Of a DNA stretch of 64,000 bases, positions 12,001 through 22,211 are shown piece by piece. The stretch comes from Rugalucina vietnamica (Eukaryota > Mollusca > Bivalvia > Lucinida > Lucinidae), in contig OZ024872.1 in assembly GCA_964017185.1 (NCBI GenBank), positions 62,365,817 to 62,429,816 of the forward strand, read 5' to 3'. Each line of letters begins with the position of its first letter. Position 1 is the first letter of the stretch. A program made the translations under genes and the position numbers. The notes beneath the pieces are model-generated. The model worked only from the letters and a program-made list of their open reading frames with translations, was not told the origin of the DNA and ran no database searches.

Positions 12001-15000
12001 GCACCTCATGTATACGCCAAATGCAAAATTTTAAAGTCAAGACAAAGTCCTGAAACCAAGCGCTGATGTAAAAAGTGATGCGTTTCTTAATTGATATATG
12101 AGCCGCAGCATGGGAAAACCAACAATTTGCATACGCGAAAACAAAGGCGCAGATCAGATTCGCAGTAACTGCGAAGCCGATCAGTGCCTTTGTTTTCGCT
12201 ACACGGATAGTACAATCCCTCTACTTCTTAAATCCAAAATTTCAAGCTTCTAACCATCTTCTGTGACTATACAGCCCAGTTTGTGTCGGACCTGTTCGGA
12301 AACCACAACGTTGGTTTTCCCACGAGGCGGCTCATATGTATAGTTTTAATATTGTAACCAAGATGTGAGAAATAAACCATACTTTCCCAAACTTGAATAA
12401 TGTATCTGGGCCCGACCACCGTCATCCTTAGAACATCATTCATGACAACACAAACATAACCTCGCCCTTCTCGCTCGTCAGATTTCTGTATATGAGCGAA
12501 CATTAGATCACCTGTAATAAAAGGCAAGAGAAATGATACCCCGGGACCGTCAGCACACAAAATATGCCACCGCCATGCCGTCACGCAAATCAATGCCGAG
12601 ATAAAACCAGGACAAACATCCATTTTCTCATTCAAACAATAAGTGCGTAGAAATGCATAAAACAAAATAAAATATGAAACAGATTGTTGTAAGAAACTGT
12701 GATGATAACACAAAGACTTAGACCTACTAAGGTCGTCCGAGGGGGCGGGGGACGGGGGGCGGGGGCGGGCTACGACTGTGATAGTTCGTCTCTCACTAAT
12801 GAGAAAGACCATCATTATTTCTTGAATAGTGCTGATGTGTGTTGGTGAGTTCTTTGATGGCTGACTAGGCCAATTCTGGCTCTAAACTGTCGGTTGCAAG
12901 TAGAGCAAGTCAATGTCATAGAGTCTGATGGTGGCACATTTGTTTTGGCTTTGCGCTCTCTTCGCTTTCTTTCAGCTTCACAGATTCTCTTCTTTTCATA
13001 AAGAGCTGCTCCTTTGTTGATGAGACCTCGCCACTTTGATCGCTCCTGTGCAGTCTGTTCCCAGGACCCCATTGGTATTTCGAAATCCTTCAGAGAGGCT
13101 TTGAGGGTGTCTTTGTAGCGTTTCTTCTGGCCACCTTGACAGCGCTTTCCCTCCTGTAGTTCTCCATAGAAAACTTTCTTTGGAAGTCGCGCATCAGGCA
13201 TTCTTATAACATGGCCAGTCCATCTTAGCTGTGCTAGCTTTAAGACTGTATGCATGCTTTGCATCCCTGCTTTCGTCAGGACCTCTGTGTCTGGAATCTT
13301 GTCCTGCCACTTGATTTTTAACAACTTTCTCAAACAGCTTAAGTGGAAATGGTTAAGTCTTTTTGCATGGCGTTGGTATACTGTCCAGGTCTCACATGCA
13401 TACAAGAGGATTGGCAGTACCACAGCCTTGTAGACTTTCAGCTTGGTGTCAAGCTTGATTCCATTTCGCTCCCAGACATTTGCACGGAGTCGTCCGAATG
13501 CCACACTAGCCTTTGCAATTCTGGCAGTGATCTCATCATCAATATGCACTGCTCTGGAGAGAGTGCTTCCCAGGTAGGTGAACTTGTCAACAACTTTCAG
13601 TTTTTGCCCATTCACAGTGATGGTTGGTTCATTATATGGCTTTCCGGGCGCTGGTTGGTGTACAACCTCTGTCTTTTTTGTGCTGATTGTGAGATCATAG
13701 TTATCGCATGACTGTGAGACTTGATCCATGGCTCTTTGCATTTTTGCCTCTGTGCTGGCATTCTTATCCATATCATCTGCATAGAGGAGCTCATCTAGCA
13801 CATCAGTCTGGACCTTAGTTTTGGCTTGCAACCTTCTGAGGTTGAATATGTTGCCATCAAAACGGTACCTGATTGGAAAACCAGTGTCACTGTCCTGAAA
13901 AGCATCCATAAGCATGGCAGAAAACATCATGCTGAACAGTGTTGGTGCCAGAACACAGCCTTGTTTGACCCCATTTGTTACTTCAAATGGTTCAGAGAAC
14001 TCTCCATCATTTTGCACACGTGCCTGCATGCCATCATGAAACTGCCGCACCATTGCTATGAATCTGGGTGGACAGCCAAACTTGGCCATGATTTTCCACA
14101 GTCCATCACGACTAACAGTGTCAAAAGCTTTGGTGAGGTCAACAAACGTCATGTATAGATCTACATTCTGTTCTTGGCATTTCTCCTGAAGCTGTCTTGC
14201 TGTGAAGATCATGTCTATTGTCCCTCTGTCTTTTCTGAATCCACATTGACTTTCTGGGATAAGTCCCGTCTGATCAAGATGAACATTCAGACGATTCAAC
14301 AGAATTTTTGCAAGTATCTTCCCAGCAATTGATAGGAGGGAGATGCCTCTGTGATTGTCACAGACTTGAGGATTTCCTTTCCGCTTGTATAGGTGGATTA
14401 TGGATGCATCCTTAAATTCTTGTGGGATAGCCTCCTTTCTCCACATACAGTGAAACAACTCTGTCAGTTTCTCTGCCATGGGTAGCCCCCCAGCCTTGTA
14501 AACTTCGGCAGGAATTGCATCTGCACCTGGGGCTTTGCCAGATGATAGTTGTTGAACTGCTTTTCTTGTTTCCGTAACGGTAGGAAATTCATCTAACAGA
14601 ACATTGCACTCTATCTGTGGAAGTCTGTCGATTGCATCCTCATTGATGCTTGATGGTCGATTAAGCACACTATTGAAGTGTTCTGCCCACCTTTCCAAGA
14701 TAGCTTCTTTATCTGTGAGAAGAGTGTTACCATCTGCACTGAGCAATGTGGTGGCTCCAGAACTCTTTGGACCATAAATGGTTTTCAGTGCATCATGAAA
14801 TTTCTTCATGTCCTTTCTATCCGCAAAAGACTGAATTTCTTCTGTTTTCTTCCTCAGCCAGGAATCTTGCATGTCCCTAAGCTTGGTCTGGACTGTCTTA
14901 CAAATGTTGCTGTAGGCTGCTTTCTTTGATACTGAGCTAGTATCATCTTGATGTGCCTTGTGCAATCGGTGCTTTTCTTCAAGAAGCCTCTGAATTTCGT

Positions 15001-18000
15001 CATCATTCTCATCAAACCAGTCTTGATGTTTGCGAGATGGATGGCCTAAGGTGCTTGCAGCTGAAGAAAGAACTGTTTTATGGAAAACTGTCCAGTTTTC
15101 TTCGGGGTCCTCTGAACTGAGATTCATTGCATCCAGTTGGTTGCAAACGTCTGTTAAGAAATCTTGTCTCATGCTGTCTTTATTCAGCTTTGAGACATCC
15201 AGTCTCTTAGGAGCTTTCTTGCCTTGAGGTCGCCTCGCAGGCTGTATTCTTAGGTTGAGTTTGCTGACAACCAGTCTATGATCTGTCCAGCAGTCTGCAC
15301 CACACATAGTCTTTGTCACTTTAACATCCTGCCTGTCTGTTCTCCGCACTATGACATAGTCTATGAGATGCCAGTGTTTGGAACGGGGATGCATCCAGGA
15401 TGTTTTGTTCCTATTAGGTAGACGGAAGACTGTGTTGGTGATTAGAAGGTCATGTTCAGCACACTTCCTGAGAAGCAAGAGACCATTGCTGTTGCACTTT
15501 CCAACCCCTTCTGGACCTATAACTCCTTCCCAGGTCTGGTGGTCTGTACCCACTCTGGCATTAAAGTCGCCAAGAAGGATAAGCTTGTCTGTGCGGGGTG
15601 TTGCAGAAATAACATTGTCTAGGTCATCATAGAACTTGTCCTTGACCTCATCTGGATTGGTCATTGTGGGTGCATAAGCACTGACAATAGTTGCATGTTT
15701 ATTGCATGACAGAGGAAGTCTCAATGTCATTAGACGGTCATTAATGCCTTTTGGCAATCCTGACAGCTTACCAACAAGTTCTGTTTTGATGGCAAAGCCA
15801 ACTCCTGCTTCACGCCTCTCTTCACTTTTGCGTCCACTCCAGAAGAAGGTGTATCCAGCACCAACTTCTTTGATCTCCCCAACATCTGCGAACCGAGTCT
15901 CACTCAATGCAGCTATCTGTATATCATACCTCCCAAGTTCTCTGCCCACAAGGGCCGTTCTACGCTGTGGTCTATCTGACCCAGCATTGTCCATTAAAGT
16001 ACGCACATTCCATGCGCCAATCCGTAAGGGGATTACTCTAGCTTTTTTCTTTGTATTTCGACCGCTTAAGGGGATCCCCGCTGATCGCGGTTAACCAGCC
16101 AGGGGGTTTGAAGCAGGCAATTGTTTAGGGCACCTTTTCTAGCCCCTTCCCCATGCTACGGGGGTGAGCAGTGCGGTCCTAAATAGGTCTGCTCAGTCGC
16201 TCAGCCGACTGCCAAATTCTGCTTACTGCTTCTCCTCACAGAAAACGACCATCAGAACTGAGCCGCCTGTGTGCAGGTCTGCAACTACAGCTCCCAGTGT
16301 GTCCTACACCTGCTGCTTCGCCACTCGCCCATCGCCACAGGACTTTGTAGGTATGTGGGTGCAAGTGTGATGAAATTGTTGTGTATGCTAGTGCTTGTGT
16401 GTTGAGAAATAAGATGACATGCGCTATGAAATTAGATTATAGTGAGGAAGAGGTGCGCAACGTCAACCTCACTCTCTAGTCCTCGCCCAGCTGCGCCCAG
16501 AGGCAAGACACAGGTCAAGACGTCTGGAGTTGGGTTTAGATGCAGTGGATGACCGTAACATCTTTAGTGCCTTGTCACGCTCTGCATGTTCCACAACATG
16601 TTGCTGTATCGCTTTCTGAACCGTTGAATCAGGTGATTTCTTCCGCTCCATCTACCGAAACAGTCTTTGCATATCTGGACTAGGCATATCCAGACACACA
16701 GGTTTGATTTTTGAGTTTCCTTCTCCTAGATGAATTGCTGGCCACAGCTGAAGAGCTCCATCTACCCTTTCTTAGGTTTTGTTTAGAGACCTGTAAACTC
16801 CTAGGAGGACTGTCAACCAAGACTAATGAGTTCCCCCTGCCCAGCTAGATTTTTGTGTAGAGAACTAGCTTAACTCCTAGATGAGTTGCCTTCCAAGGCT
16901 AACGAGCCCCATCTGCACCGCATGACAACAGGTAGTACTGATTACATGTTACAGTAGCAGTTAAACTGACCTGACCATAAACGACTGCTACGACTGTACC
17001 ATCATAATGAAGGTGCATATGGAGAGTTAGTGGCTTTGTCATTTGGAAAGAGCTAGGGGAACTTGTTTCAAGACTGTGTACATTTACTCAGAGCTGAATA
17101 GCTGTATAGCTGTTTATTTGGACGTACAGGACGTTTCAACAATTAAATGCGACATTTGTTCTAACCTTCTGGGTTGATCGCTACTCGCTCGTCTGTATCA
17201 ATAGGTTCCAACGGTCTCCCGGAGTCCCCAACGTCTAGAGCCCAGTGATATGACGGGTGGGGTATACTGCGTGGCGGCATACAACGTAACATAAATAGCT
17301 CGCCGGGCACAGCAACTACATTCTGGCAAAAACAAGGAGCTTCGAGTCCGATTGATATTTAACAAATACAGTACCGACTTGGGGTTAGCTTGTCGTGTTG
17401 TGTTTGTTAAATTATAAGCTCGTGTACGCGCGATTGCAAGTCAACACGCCATTCTATCTACATAACTTGGTCACGGCTTGCAAATGGCATTTTGGTCATT
17501 AGCCTTTAGATGTAGCATTCGTCAATTAGCAATTGACATACCATGCCACAGTGTCTTTCCATAATATACTGACATTTTATTGCGCTTTTAGAACGAGAAA
17601 ACCGAAAAAAAAAAAACAAAAAAAAAAAACCAACAATAATTACCCTGATTTCCATGGAATCTGGAAAGTCATCTAACAGTGCCGCTATCAGATGGGTTTT
17701 CACGGACAAAGAAACGCCATGCTCATTGAATGCGAAGCACTGATAATAGGCCTGATCCGACACAGATGCCTGGTTGATTATCAGAGCCCCAGTACCATCA
17801 GATGCCATACTAAGTCTGTGGCCATCTAGGGTCAATGACTGGCCGTTGCGCTCCCATGTATACCTGTGGATGTCAACAGTACTAGTTTCGTGAGTCTGGA
17901 GCGGATACTATAGCTCGAGTTGTCGAGCGTTGAACTCTAGTGGTTTCGAAACCTACAACCGACGCGTTGTGTCGTTGAGCCGCGTTACAACAGTATAAAG

Positions 18001-19176
18001 AACTCAATAATGGTTAGAATATTACTGCAGGATGTTATATGGACCAATTTATTTGTTAAAATATTACTTATGTATGCGTTTTATGCAACCGACTACATCC
18101 AACAAACCATCTGATCGGACACAACAGAAAGTTGCAAAGACCAGTAACATATCACTGATTTCGAAAACATGCCCATGTAATATACAGATTTCTCTTAAGT
18201 TGTAAAAATTGAATTTTTTTTTTCAGTAGATATTATTATTATCACAGAATGAATTATTTTTATATTTTTCTTCTTTTTGCTTAAAATGTAGATTGTGGAT
18301 ATACGTTAGAACCGCCTCGCCAAGGCGGTTCTAAGGCGAGGCGGTTCTAACGAGTATCCATAATCTATGCCAGTTTTGGAGCAAAAAATAAGAAAAAATA
18401 GGTATACCCCTGCAAACCCTAGTTTTTCTATGTAAAAGTGGAGTTTAATGGGGTATTTATTGCATGGACATGTTTTCCTGATGTTCTAATAATCAGAGAG
18501 AGGTCATATACTAACTGGGGTTCTGGGCTTCCAGAGGCTTCGCAGTTTAGGCGCACCGCCTCACCGCTTGCAAAAAATACTTCCTTGTCTGGTTGACGGT
18601 GAATCTTAGGAGGGCTGTCCACACCTAAAGTGAAGATAAATATTCCATGCTTACAAAAGGCATACGTAAATATGTGCTTTATGAAAGCATGCAAAAAGCC
18701 CCGAATCCCTAATAGGTAATAGTAAAAGATAAATGATTGTGTGTGTAATTCCAAATAAGTTATAGTTAAAGTATCGAGCAGAAAAAAATAATTAAAACAA
18801 AGAGTCGAAAGACGAGCTGTTTTTACATATTTTTTTCTACGAGGTCTTATTATAAAAGCGAGTCGATTTACTTTTTTTTTCTACGATGTATTTAACTACA
18901 TGTATATAAATGGCAGAACACCAGTCCGTACTGTAATTTCTAATATCAGTTGCAAGTACAGTATGGTTTTGATTCCGCCTCCCGCTTCCTTTAATATTCA
19001 CTTAATGCTGCAAAAACTTCAAAGGAAAAACAGAAAATCGTACTACAAATAGATACTAAATTTAATAATTATTTAATGAATTATTGCAACATATTGTTCA
19101 GCCTACCTTGACGATGTCCTAGACTGAGACTGACAGCCGCACATGTCAGACTGAAATACAATTTCAACAAATCCAT
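8914..19176 (-). CDS. Hemolin-like secreted protein with four Ig domains
   Basis: Nine exons: 19107-19176, 18516-18624, 17644-17863, 17166-17322, 12383-12511, 11687-11786, 11043-11236, 9602-9732, 8914-9059. They encode a signal peptide (MDLLKLYFSLTCAAVSLSLG) and four Ig domains with paired cysteines: LNCEAS/YYQCFA, LRCMPP/YVCVVMN, LWCFSGG/YTCQGK and FTCEASG/VQCNVTN. Phrases such as P-QYTWERNG, GDLMFAHIQ, PTPEVTWEW and GAPFWISRP are typical of L1CAM/neuroglian Ig1-4. The frame stops (TAA) right after Ig4, with no fibronectin repeats, membrane segment or GPI signal. Allowing one missing base in exon 8, the total is 1257 nt (418 aa), about the size of insect hemolin. Hemolin and the Lymnaea 'molluscan defence molecule' are related immune Ig proteins, so an immune-recognition or adhesion role is inferred. 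As printed, exon 8 is frameshifted (sequencing error or inactivated allele). Confidence 0.85.
9377..9596. repeat. MITE-1 copy abutting splice donor of hemolin-like exon 8
   Basis: Inverted TGAGC/GCTCA ends and the GCTGATC palindrome core. Its right end supplies the sixth base of the exon 8 intron (gtaaaT). Confidence 0.88.
9602..9732 (-). CDS. Hemolin-like exon 8: first half of Ig4, frameshifted
   Basis: Acceptor tattgcAG. The phase-correct frame reads GAPFWISRPRDIVARIGESA; the rest of the Ig4 strand (DFTCEASGIPSPIARWLING) is in the next frame. The switch is near 9674-9676. The exon is 131 nt, one short of the 132 needed to fit exon 9. Donor TTTCAG|gtaaat. Confidence 0.75.
10711..11033. repeat. 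MITE-2 copy next to hemolin-like exon 7
   Basis: Ends 'attacgaaaacttgc' and 'ggacatgttatgacgaatg' are the diverged inverted termini of the MITE-2 family. The right end lies at intron position +9 or +10 of exon 7. Confidence 0.7.
11043..11236 (-). CDS. Hemolin-like exon 7: second half of Ig3
   Basis: Acceptor ctctttAG. Encodes PTPEVTWEWNTTTT and GAYTCQGKN, ending NIRVE with phase 1 at donor GAAG|gtaaat. Confidence 0.85.
11292..11480 (-). repeat. tRNA-derived SINE, family A
   Basis: On the minus strand the head reads as a tRNA: A-box-like 'ggcgtagtggtagagcg', a 7-base loop with CCG in the anticodon position, and B box GGTTCGATCCC. A non-tRNA body ends 'ttgttgactgggacgtta'. This is the best-preserved of about five copies. 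Confidence 0.8.
11687..11786 (-). CDS. Hemolin-like exon 6: first half of Ig3
   Basis: Acceptor ttttccacAG. Encodes LSPRDQFALVGQDLRLWCFS, phase 2 at donor GGAAA|gtgagt. A MITE-1 end lies only 15 bases upstream of this exon. Confidence 0.82.
11802..11970. repeat. MITE-1, left part only
   Basis: TGAGCCGC end and flank through 'gctggtcagcttcgcagtta'; the mirror half is missing. Its tip lies 15 bases upstream of hemolin-like exon 6, inside the branch-point/pyrimidine region. Confidence 0.75.
12099..12334. repeat. MITE-1 full copy
   Basis: TGAGCC to GGCTCA with the palindromic core, flanked by TA. Together with the half copy at 11802-11970 it makes up about two thirds of hemolin-like intron 5. 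Confidence 0.88.
12383..12511 (-). CDS. Hemolin-like exon 5: second half of Ig2
   Basis: Acceptor ttattacAG. Encodes GDLMFAHIQKSDE and GYVCVVMND, then a linker to Ig3. Donor GAAA|gtatgg, phase 1. Confidence 0.82.
12720..16700 (-). mobile_element. LINE (non-LTR retrotransposon), apparently near full length
   Basis: Lies in intron 4 of the hemolin-like gene, same strand. Contains the intact ORF at 12815-16090, a 5' leader with a G/C-rich block around 16040-16370, and a C-rich stretch just past the stop (12735-12770). Exact ends were not determined; no clear target-site duplication was found by eye. Confidence 0.8.
12815..16090 (-). CDS. LINE endonuclease-reverse transcriptase with C-terminal zinc finger
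   Basis: Open frame of more than 1060 codons with no stop or frameshift. From the N-terminus: an exonuclease-endonuclease-phosphatase domain (RIGAWNVRTL, SETRFADVG, LLGDFNARVG around residues 144-153), a reverse transcriptase domain (LYKRKGNPQVCDNHRGISLL, FVDLTKAFDTV, NGVKQGCVLAPTLF, catalytic LLYADDM near residue 740), an RTE-like tail (LLYACETWT, RWTGHVIRM) and a C2H2 finger (CSTCNRQF...HQRTH) at the extreme C-terminus. The frame opens at 16090 after an in-frame TAA; an AWNVRTL start precedes the first methionine near 15994, so translation may begin upstream or at a non-ATG codon. An RTE-like clade is my best guess. The intact frame suggests recent insertion; activity is inferred. Confidence 0.93.
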   Translation of the reverse strand, partial: PRSAGIPLSGRNTKKKARVIPLRIGAWNVRTLMDNAGSDRPQRRTALVGRELGRYDIQIAALSETRFADVGEIKEVGAGYTFFWSGRKSEERREAGVGFAIKTELVGKLSGLPKGINDRLMTLRLPLSCNKHATIVSAYAPTMTNPDEVKDKFYDDLDNVISATPRTDKLILLGDFNARVGTDHQTWEGVIGPEGVGKCNSNGLLLLRKCAEHDLLITNTVFRLPNRNKTSWMHPRSKHWHLIDYVIVRRTDRQDVKVTKTMCGADCWTDHRLVVSKLNLRIQPARRPQGKKAPKRLDVSKLNKDSMRQDFLTDVCNQLDAMNLSSEDPEENWTVFHKTVLSSAASTLGHPSRKHQDWFDENDDEIQRLLEEKHRLHKAHQDDTSSVSKKAAYSNICKTVQTKLRDMQDSWLRKKTEEIQSFADRKDMKKFHDALKTIYGPKSSGATTLLSADGNTLLTDKEAILERWAEHFNSVLNRPSSINEDAIDRLPQIECNVLLDEFPTVTETRKAVQQLSSGKAPGADAIPAEVYKAGGLPMAEKLTELFHCMWRKEAIPQEFKDASIIHLYKRKGNPQVCDNHRGISLLSIAGKILAKILLNRLNVHLDQTGLIPESQCGFRKDRGTIDMIFTARQLQEKCQEQNVDLYMTFVDLTKAFDTVSRDGLWKIMAKFGCPPRFIAMVRQFHDGMQARVQNDGEFSEPFEVTNGVKQGCVLAPTLFSMMFSAMLMDAFQDSDTGFPIRYRFDGNIFNLRRLQAKTKVQTDVLDELLYADDMDKNASTEAKMQRAMDQVSQSCDNYDLTISTKKTEVVHQPAPGKPYNEPTITVNGQKLKVVDKFTYLGSTLSRAVHIDDEITARIAKASVAFGRLRANVWERNGIKLDTKLKVYKAVVLPILLYACETWTVYQRHAKRLNHFHLSCLRKLLKIKWQDKIPDTEVLTKAGMQSMHTVLKLAQLRWTGHVIRMPDARLPKKVFYGELQEGKRCQGGQKKRYKDTLKASLKDFEIPMGSWEQTAQERSKWRGLINKGAALYEKKRICEAERKRRERKAKTNVPPSDSMTLTCSTCNRQFRARIGLVSHQRTHQHTSALFKK
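17166..17322 (-). CDS. Hemolin-like exon 4: first half of Ig2
   Basis: Acceptor tttttgccAG. Encodes NVVAVPGELFMLRCMPP and YHWALD, ending in RVAINPE, phase 1. Its phase joins exactly with exon 5. Confidence 0.82.
17644..17863 (-). CDS. Hemolin-like exon 3: second half of Ig1
   Basis: Acceptor catccacAG. Encodes the Ig tryptophan in QYTWERNG and the second cysteine in DQAYYQCFAFNEHG. Donor AGG|gtaatt, phase 0. Confidence 0.88.
18152..18483. repeat. MITE-2 copy in hemolin-like intron 2
   Basis: Begins 'tttcgaaaacatgcccatg', ends 'catggacatgttttcctgatg'-like, with an inner palindrome around 'agaaccgcctcgcc'. Right end is 32 bases inside the intron from exon 2. Confidence 0.78.
18516..18624 (-). 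CDS. Hemolin-like exon 2: first half of Ig1
   Basis: Acceptor cactttAG. Encodes SPPKIHRQPDKEVFFASGEA and the first Ig1 cysteine (C51 of the model). Donor CCA|gttagt, phase 2. Confidence 0.85.
19107..19176 (-). CDS. Hemolin-like exon 1: signal peptide
   Basis: ATG at 19176-19174, then a leucine-rich hydrophobic stretch with cysteine and alanines. Donor CAAG|gtaggc, phase 1. Confidence 0.75.
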
Positions 19177-19215
19177 TTCCGAGCTGTGTAGTACGTACTC
19201 GTAACTGCAACCTTG

Positions 19216-19223
19216 CTTATAAA
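19216..19223 (-). promoter_or_regulatory. TATA-like box of the hemolin-like gene
   Basis: TTTATAAG on the minus strand, 40-47 bases upstream of the ATG. That would give a very short 5' leader. Position only; no initiator was established. Confidence 0.4.
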
Positions 19224-19560
19224 GTATGGTGCCTGACCATAAAAAGTTGCTGTCTGCTTTTCAGTTAGATCCTACTCAACAAAGTTTAGTTCAATGTTTA
19301 TGAAGAAGCAATTACAAGATTAAATGACTCATCAGAATGCACCTCTCGTTCACATTCGGAACTGAACTTATATTTTGTTGCCAAATATTCATAAAAACTA
19401 GACAATTACATGACTTTTATGCCAATGCATGTAACTGAAACGATAGTGCTTAGATAATTACTGTGATTATTGTGAAAATAGTTAGGATAAACTATGATAT
19501 TACAACTGCAATTATTATGGGCTAACATTGGCAAATAACAAACGTTAAAGGTTTCAATTC

Positions 19561-19565
<5 letters not shown>

Positions 19566-19604
<39 letters not shown>
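19566..19604. repeat. (GA)n microsatellite
   Basis: About 19 GA units in a row. Confidence 0.95.
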
Positions 19605-19608
<4 letters not shown>

Positions 19609-20534
19609 TCGTGCCTTCATGGCAGGTGCACCACATTGAGACTGGGTATAGTGCCAGAACGACTAGGACGTCTACAACAACGGTACTCCGATAAGGCTTG
19701 TTGTGCTGGGGACTATCAGATAATCGCACGTGTGGGAAAAACACGTCTGCTTCATCAAGACAGCACGACGTGCGTCACAGTCCCAAACTCTGGTAAGTTC
19801 TGGCTATACAATGCTTTGACATTATGAATTTCACTGGATCTATTGTCGTCTTTGAAACATTTTCCATTTCCAAAGATAACTTCACAAGAGCCCAGGTGTC
19901 GGTTATAGTCCTTGCGGTCATATTAAAGCTTTGCTGGATGCACAAGCAGCCAATCTATTCCTCTAGTTCCTATTTTGAAATGACTTTGACAGATGAACTT
20001 TACTGTCAACCAACGAAACCTCCGATTTGTGCTTGTAATGAGGGTCAAATTCACTGCATTTTGTAGGGATGTGGACTTAAAATTACAGTAAAACATGTCT
20101 GCATCATTAAAGTCCCAGGCGTAGCATCAACAGGCCCACAGCAACGACAGGGCGATGTACTCGACATGCAAGCAAAGATCAGCAAATACTTTCTTAAAAA
20201 GGAGGGAAGTAAAACGTAAATTGGAACTTGCTCGTGAATTTCAAATGCGAGAAAGATATGACTGTAGAAAAATTATCAAAATTGGCATTTCCAGTCAGAT
20301 ATGTCAAGAAGACTAAAAGTGCATACACGATAACTAGCCTCGGTCTCCCTTAATTTGCCACAAGCTCATTCGATGTTCAGTTTTCCAAAATGATCTTTTA
20401 AGCTCATTATCAACGCATTTTTGATGTCTGTATCCAGTTGTCAACTTGGTACATCTGTCTGTACCCCAAATATGTCCTGTAAGAACAATGCCACTAATTT
20501 TATTCGACTGACCGGCCACCTGATTACTGGTTAA

Positions 20535-20686
20535 CCGCGTACAGGACGGCGCCACCGATTCCTGGGTATTAACCAGTACTCAAGGGAGTTAATGCGTCTT
20601 GTTCATGGACACAACATGGTGACCCCTTTGAGGATCGAACCAATGCCCTCTCGAGTCGAAGTCCGACGCTCTACCACTATCCAATC
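20535..20686 (-). repeat. tRNA-derived SINE, family A
   Basis: Body 'gagttaatgcgtcttgttca' and a tRNA-like head with 'tccgacgctctaccacta' in the same order as the 11292-11480 copy. Confidence 0.7.
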
Positions 20687-20720
20687 ATTTTATGAAGGTA
20701 AAATATGCTAAAATGGCTCA

Positions 20721-21253
20721 CCGGGGTTCAACTGGTGTTTTTTCTTTTGCTCCGGATTTCAGGCATAAGTCATTTGGCGCCCAGGGATCTCCATCGTTGG
20801 GTAGCTTACTGAATCTGTGAGTCCTCGTTTTTGATTCATCATGGTGGTTATCGTGATTTATTTGTGTGTCCTTGATGATTCATTGACTAGTTAGAAATTC
20901 ACCACAAGGACCGACCAACTAACTGCAGAAGTTGGCCATATAAAATCGATTTAAGCCCGCCGTGAACTTTATATTACTGATCGTTCCAAGGCGATACTTC
21001 TGTGGTGGTTCGTATTGTTTTATGTCTTGGTATTGAATTTTTGTGCTGTTAGAACCTTATGTATGTTTTCATATTTTTGGTTTTATGTGTGTTTTCATAT
21101 GTTTGGTTATGTTTGGGTAACTGAGTGGCCACCTATTGGGAAAATAGCTGCCCATTCGACTTACTATATGTTTTCTTTGTATAAGTACCTTTTTTTTTCC
21201 CCACTGCGGTTTTTGGAGTGGGAATTTCTTTCTGATTGCGCCATTTCCTGATC
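20721..21253 (+). repeat. Dispersed repeat R4, long copy 1
   Basis: About 530 bp nearly colinear with 40793-41343: shared segments include 'cgcccagggatctccatcg', 'gattcattgactagttaga', 'gatacttctgtggtggttc' and the end 'ggagtgggaat...gattgcgcc'. No coding frame or terminal inversion was recognised; class unknown. Confidence 0.82.
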
Positions 21254-22118
21254 ATTGCCTCCTTTTACTTTTTAAAAGCATCATCACAATTTTGAAGCAT
21301 TAAATCTTTGCCATTTCAAACGCACACGTATTGGATATATTCAAATAAGAAATGTGGCATCCATCTAGCATTAAGATGAACCATTTTCGGTATAAAGACA
21401 AAACTAAAAAAGCAGTTGACTAGATTTTATTGATAGGCAACTCCATAATCAATAACAAAGTGGCAAGGACCATAGTACGAGTATGTCAGGAAGTGTACAA
21501 ACACCAGTACAATAACCAACGTCGATCTTGGAAGTACACGTACATTGACATAGCTCAGCGTCCAGACCACCAATAAATTAGAAAATAAATTAAATAAATA
21601 TCTTAAATACACCACGATTGACCAATTTCTTTGTTAGCGGCGACGATCGAAATGTGCCAAATACCGTATACGTTCGAAAGATGACTGACTTTATAGTTTT
21701 CAGTCTGAGAAAAATCTTTACCATATATTCTCTCAGATGTTTTGCTAATATTGTATCTCCTTTTCCAGAATTTCTTTCCACAAATCGTTGCCTATATTTT
21801 TGTCCAAAATAATTATTGGTGTTCTAAATAACGAAAGTATGTGGGTTATCATTGGCATCGTCTTGGCGAAGTATGAGATTTGTTGTTCGATTATCATCGC
21901 CACTAGACGTCGCCGAGCTTTTAGGAAGAGACGGGCTCTGTACGGGAGGTTGGCCGAGGGCGAGTATTCAGAGAATCTGGAAATAAATGAACAAAAAGTA
22001 AATACAATGCTGTTTTTTTTTTTTATTTATTTTAACTCCTATCACCGTTTGTGTTTTCCGTTTAAAATATACTTAATAAATTAAACCCAATAAAATAACA
22101 TAGGTTTTAATGGTTGTT

Positions 22119-22124
22119 TTTATT
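22119..22124 (-). promoter_or_regulatory. Poly(A) signal of the myosin heavy chain gene
   Basis: AATAAA on the minus strand about 90 bases beyond the stop; another candidate lies near 22024. Confidence 0.5.
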
Positions 22125-22211
22125 TTAATCAAGAATATTGAATTTTGACCGAACTGTTGGAGGGATGTAGATCTACATGAATACGAGTACTCACCGAGAT
22201 GATAGCGTTTT

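Larger units (their letters stand above)
19605..22100. other. Region between the hemolin-like gene and the myosin gene 3' end
   Basis: Holds a family A SINE (20535-20686) and a long R4 repeat (20721-21253). Short open frames of 60-98 codons occur on both strands (for example 21788-22084 plus, with a hydrophobic stretch and an arginine-rich run) but none has recognisable homology or splice support. Confidence 0.6.

Noticed and set aside
13343..16094. Plus-strand frames of up to 130 codons inside the LINE
   Set aside because: Antisense shadows of the intact minus-strand EN-RT frame.
21788..22084. 98-codon frame with a hydrophobic stretch and RRRRAFRKRR run, possible membrane protein exon
   Set aside because: No homology, no convincing splice sites, and it lies antisense in the presumed MHC 3' flank.
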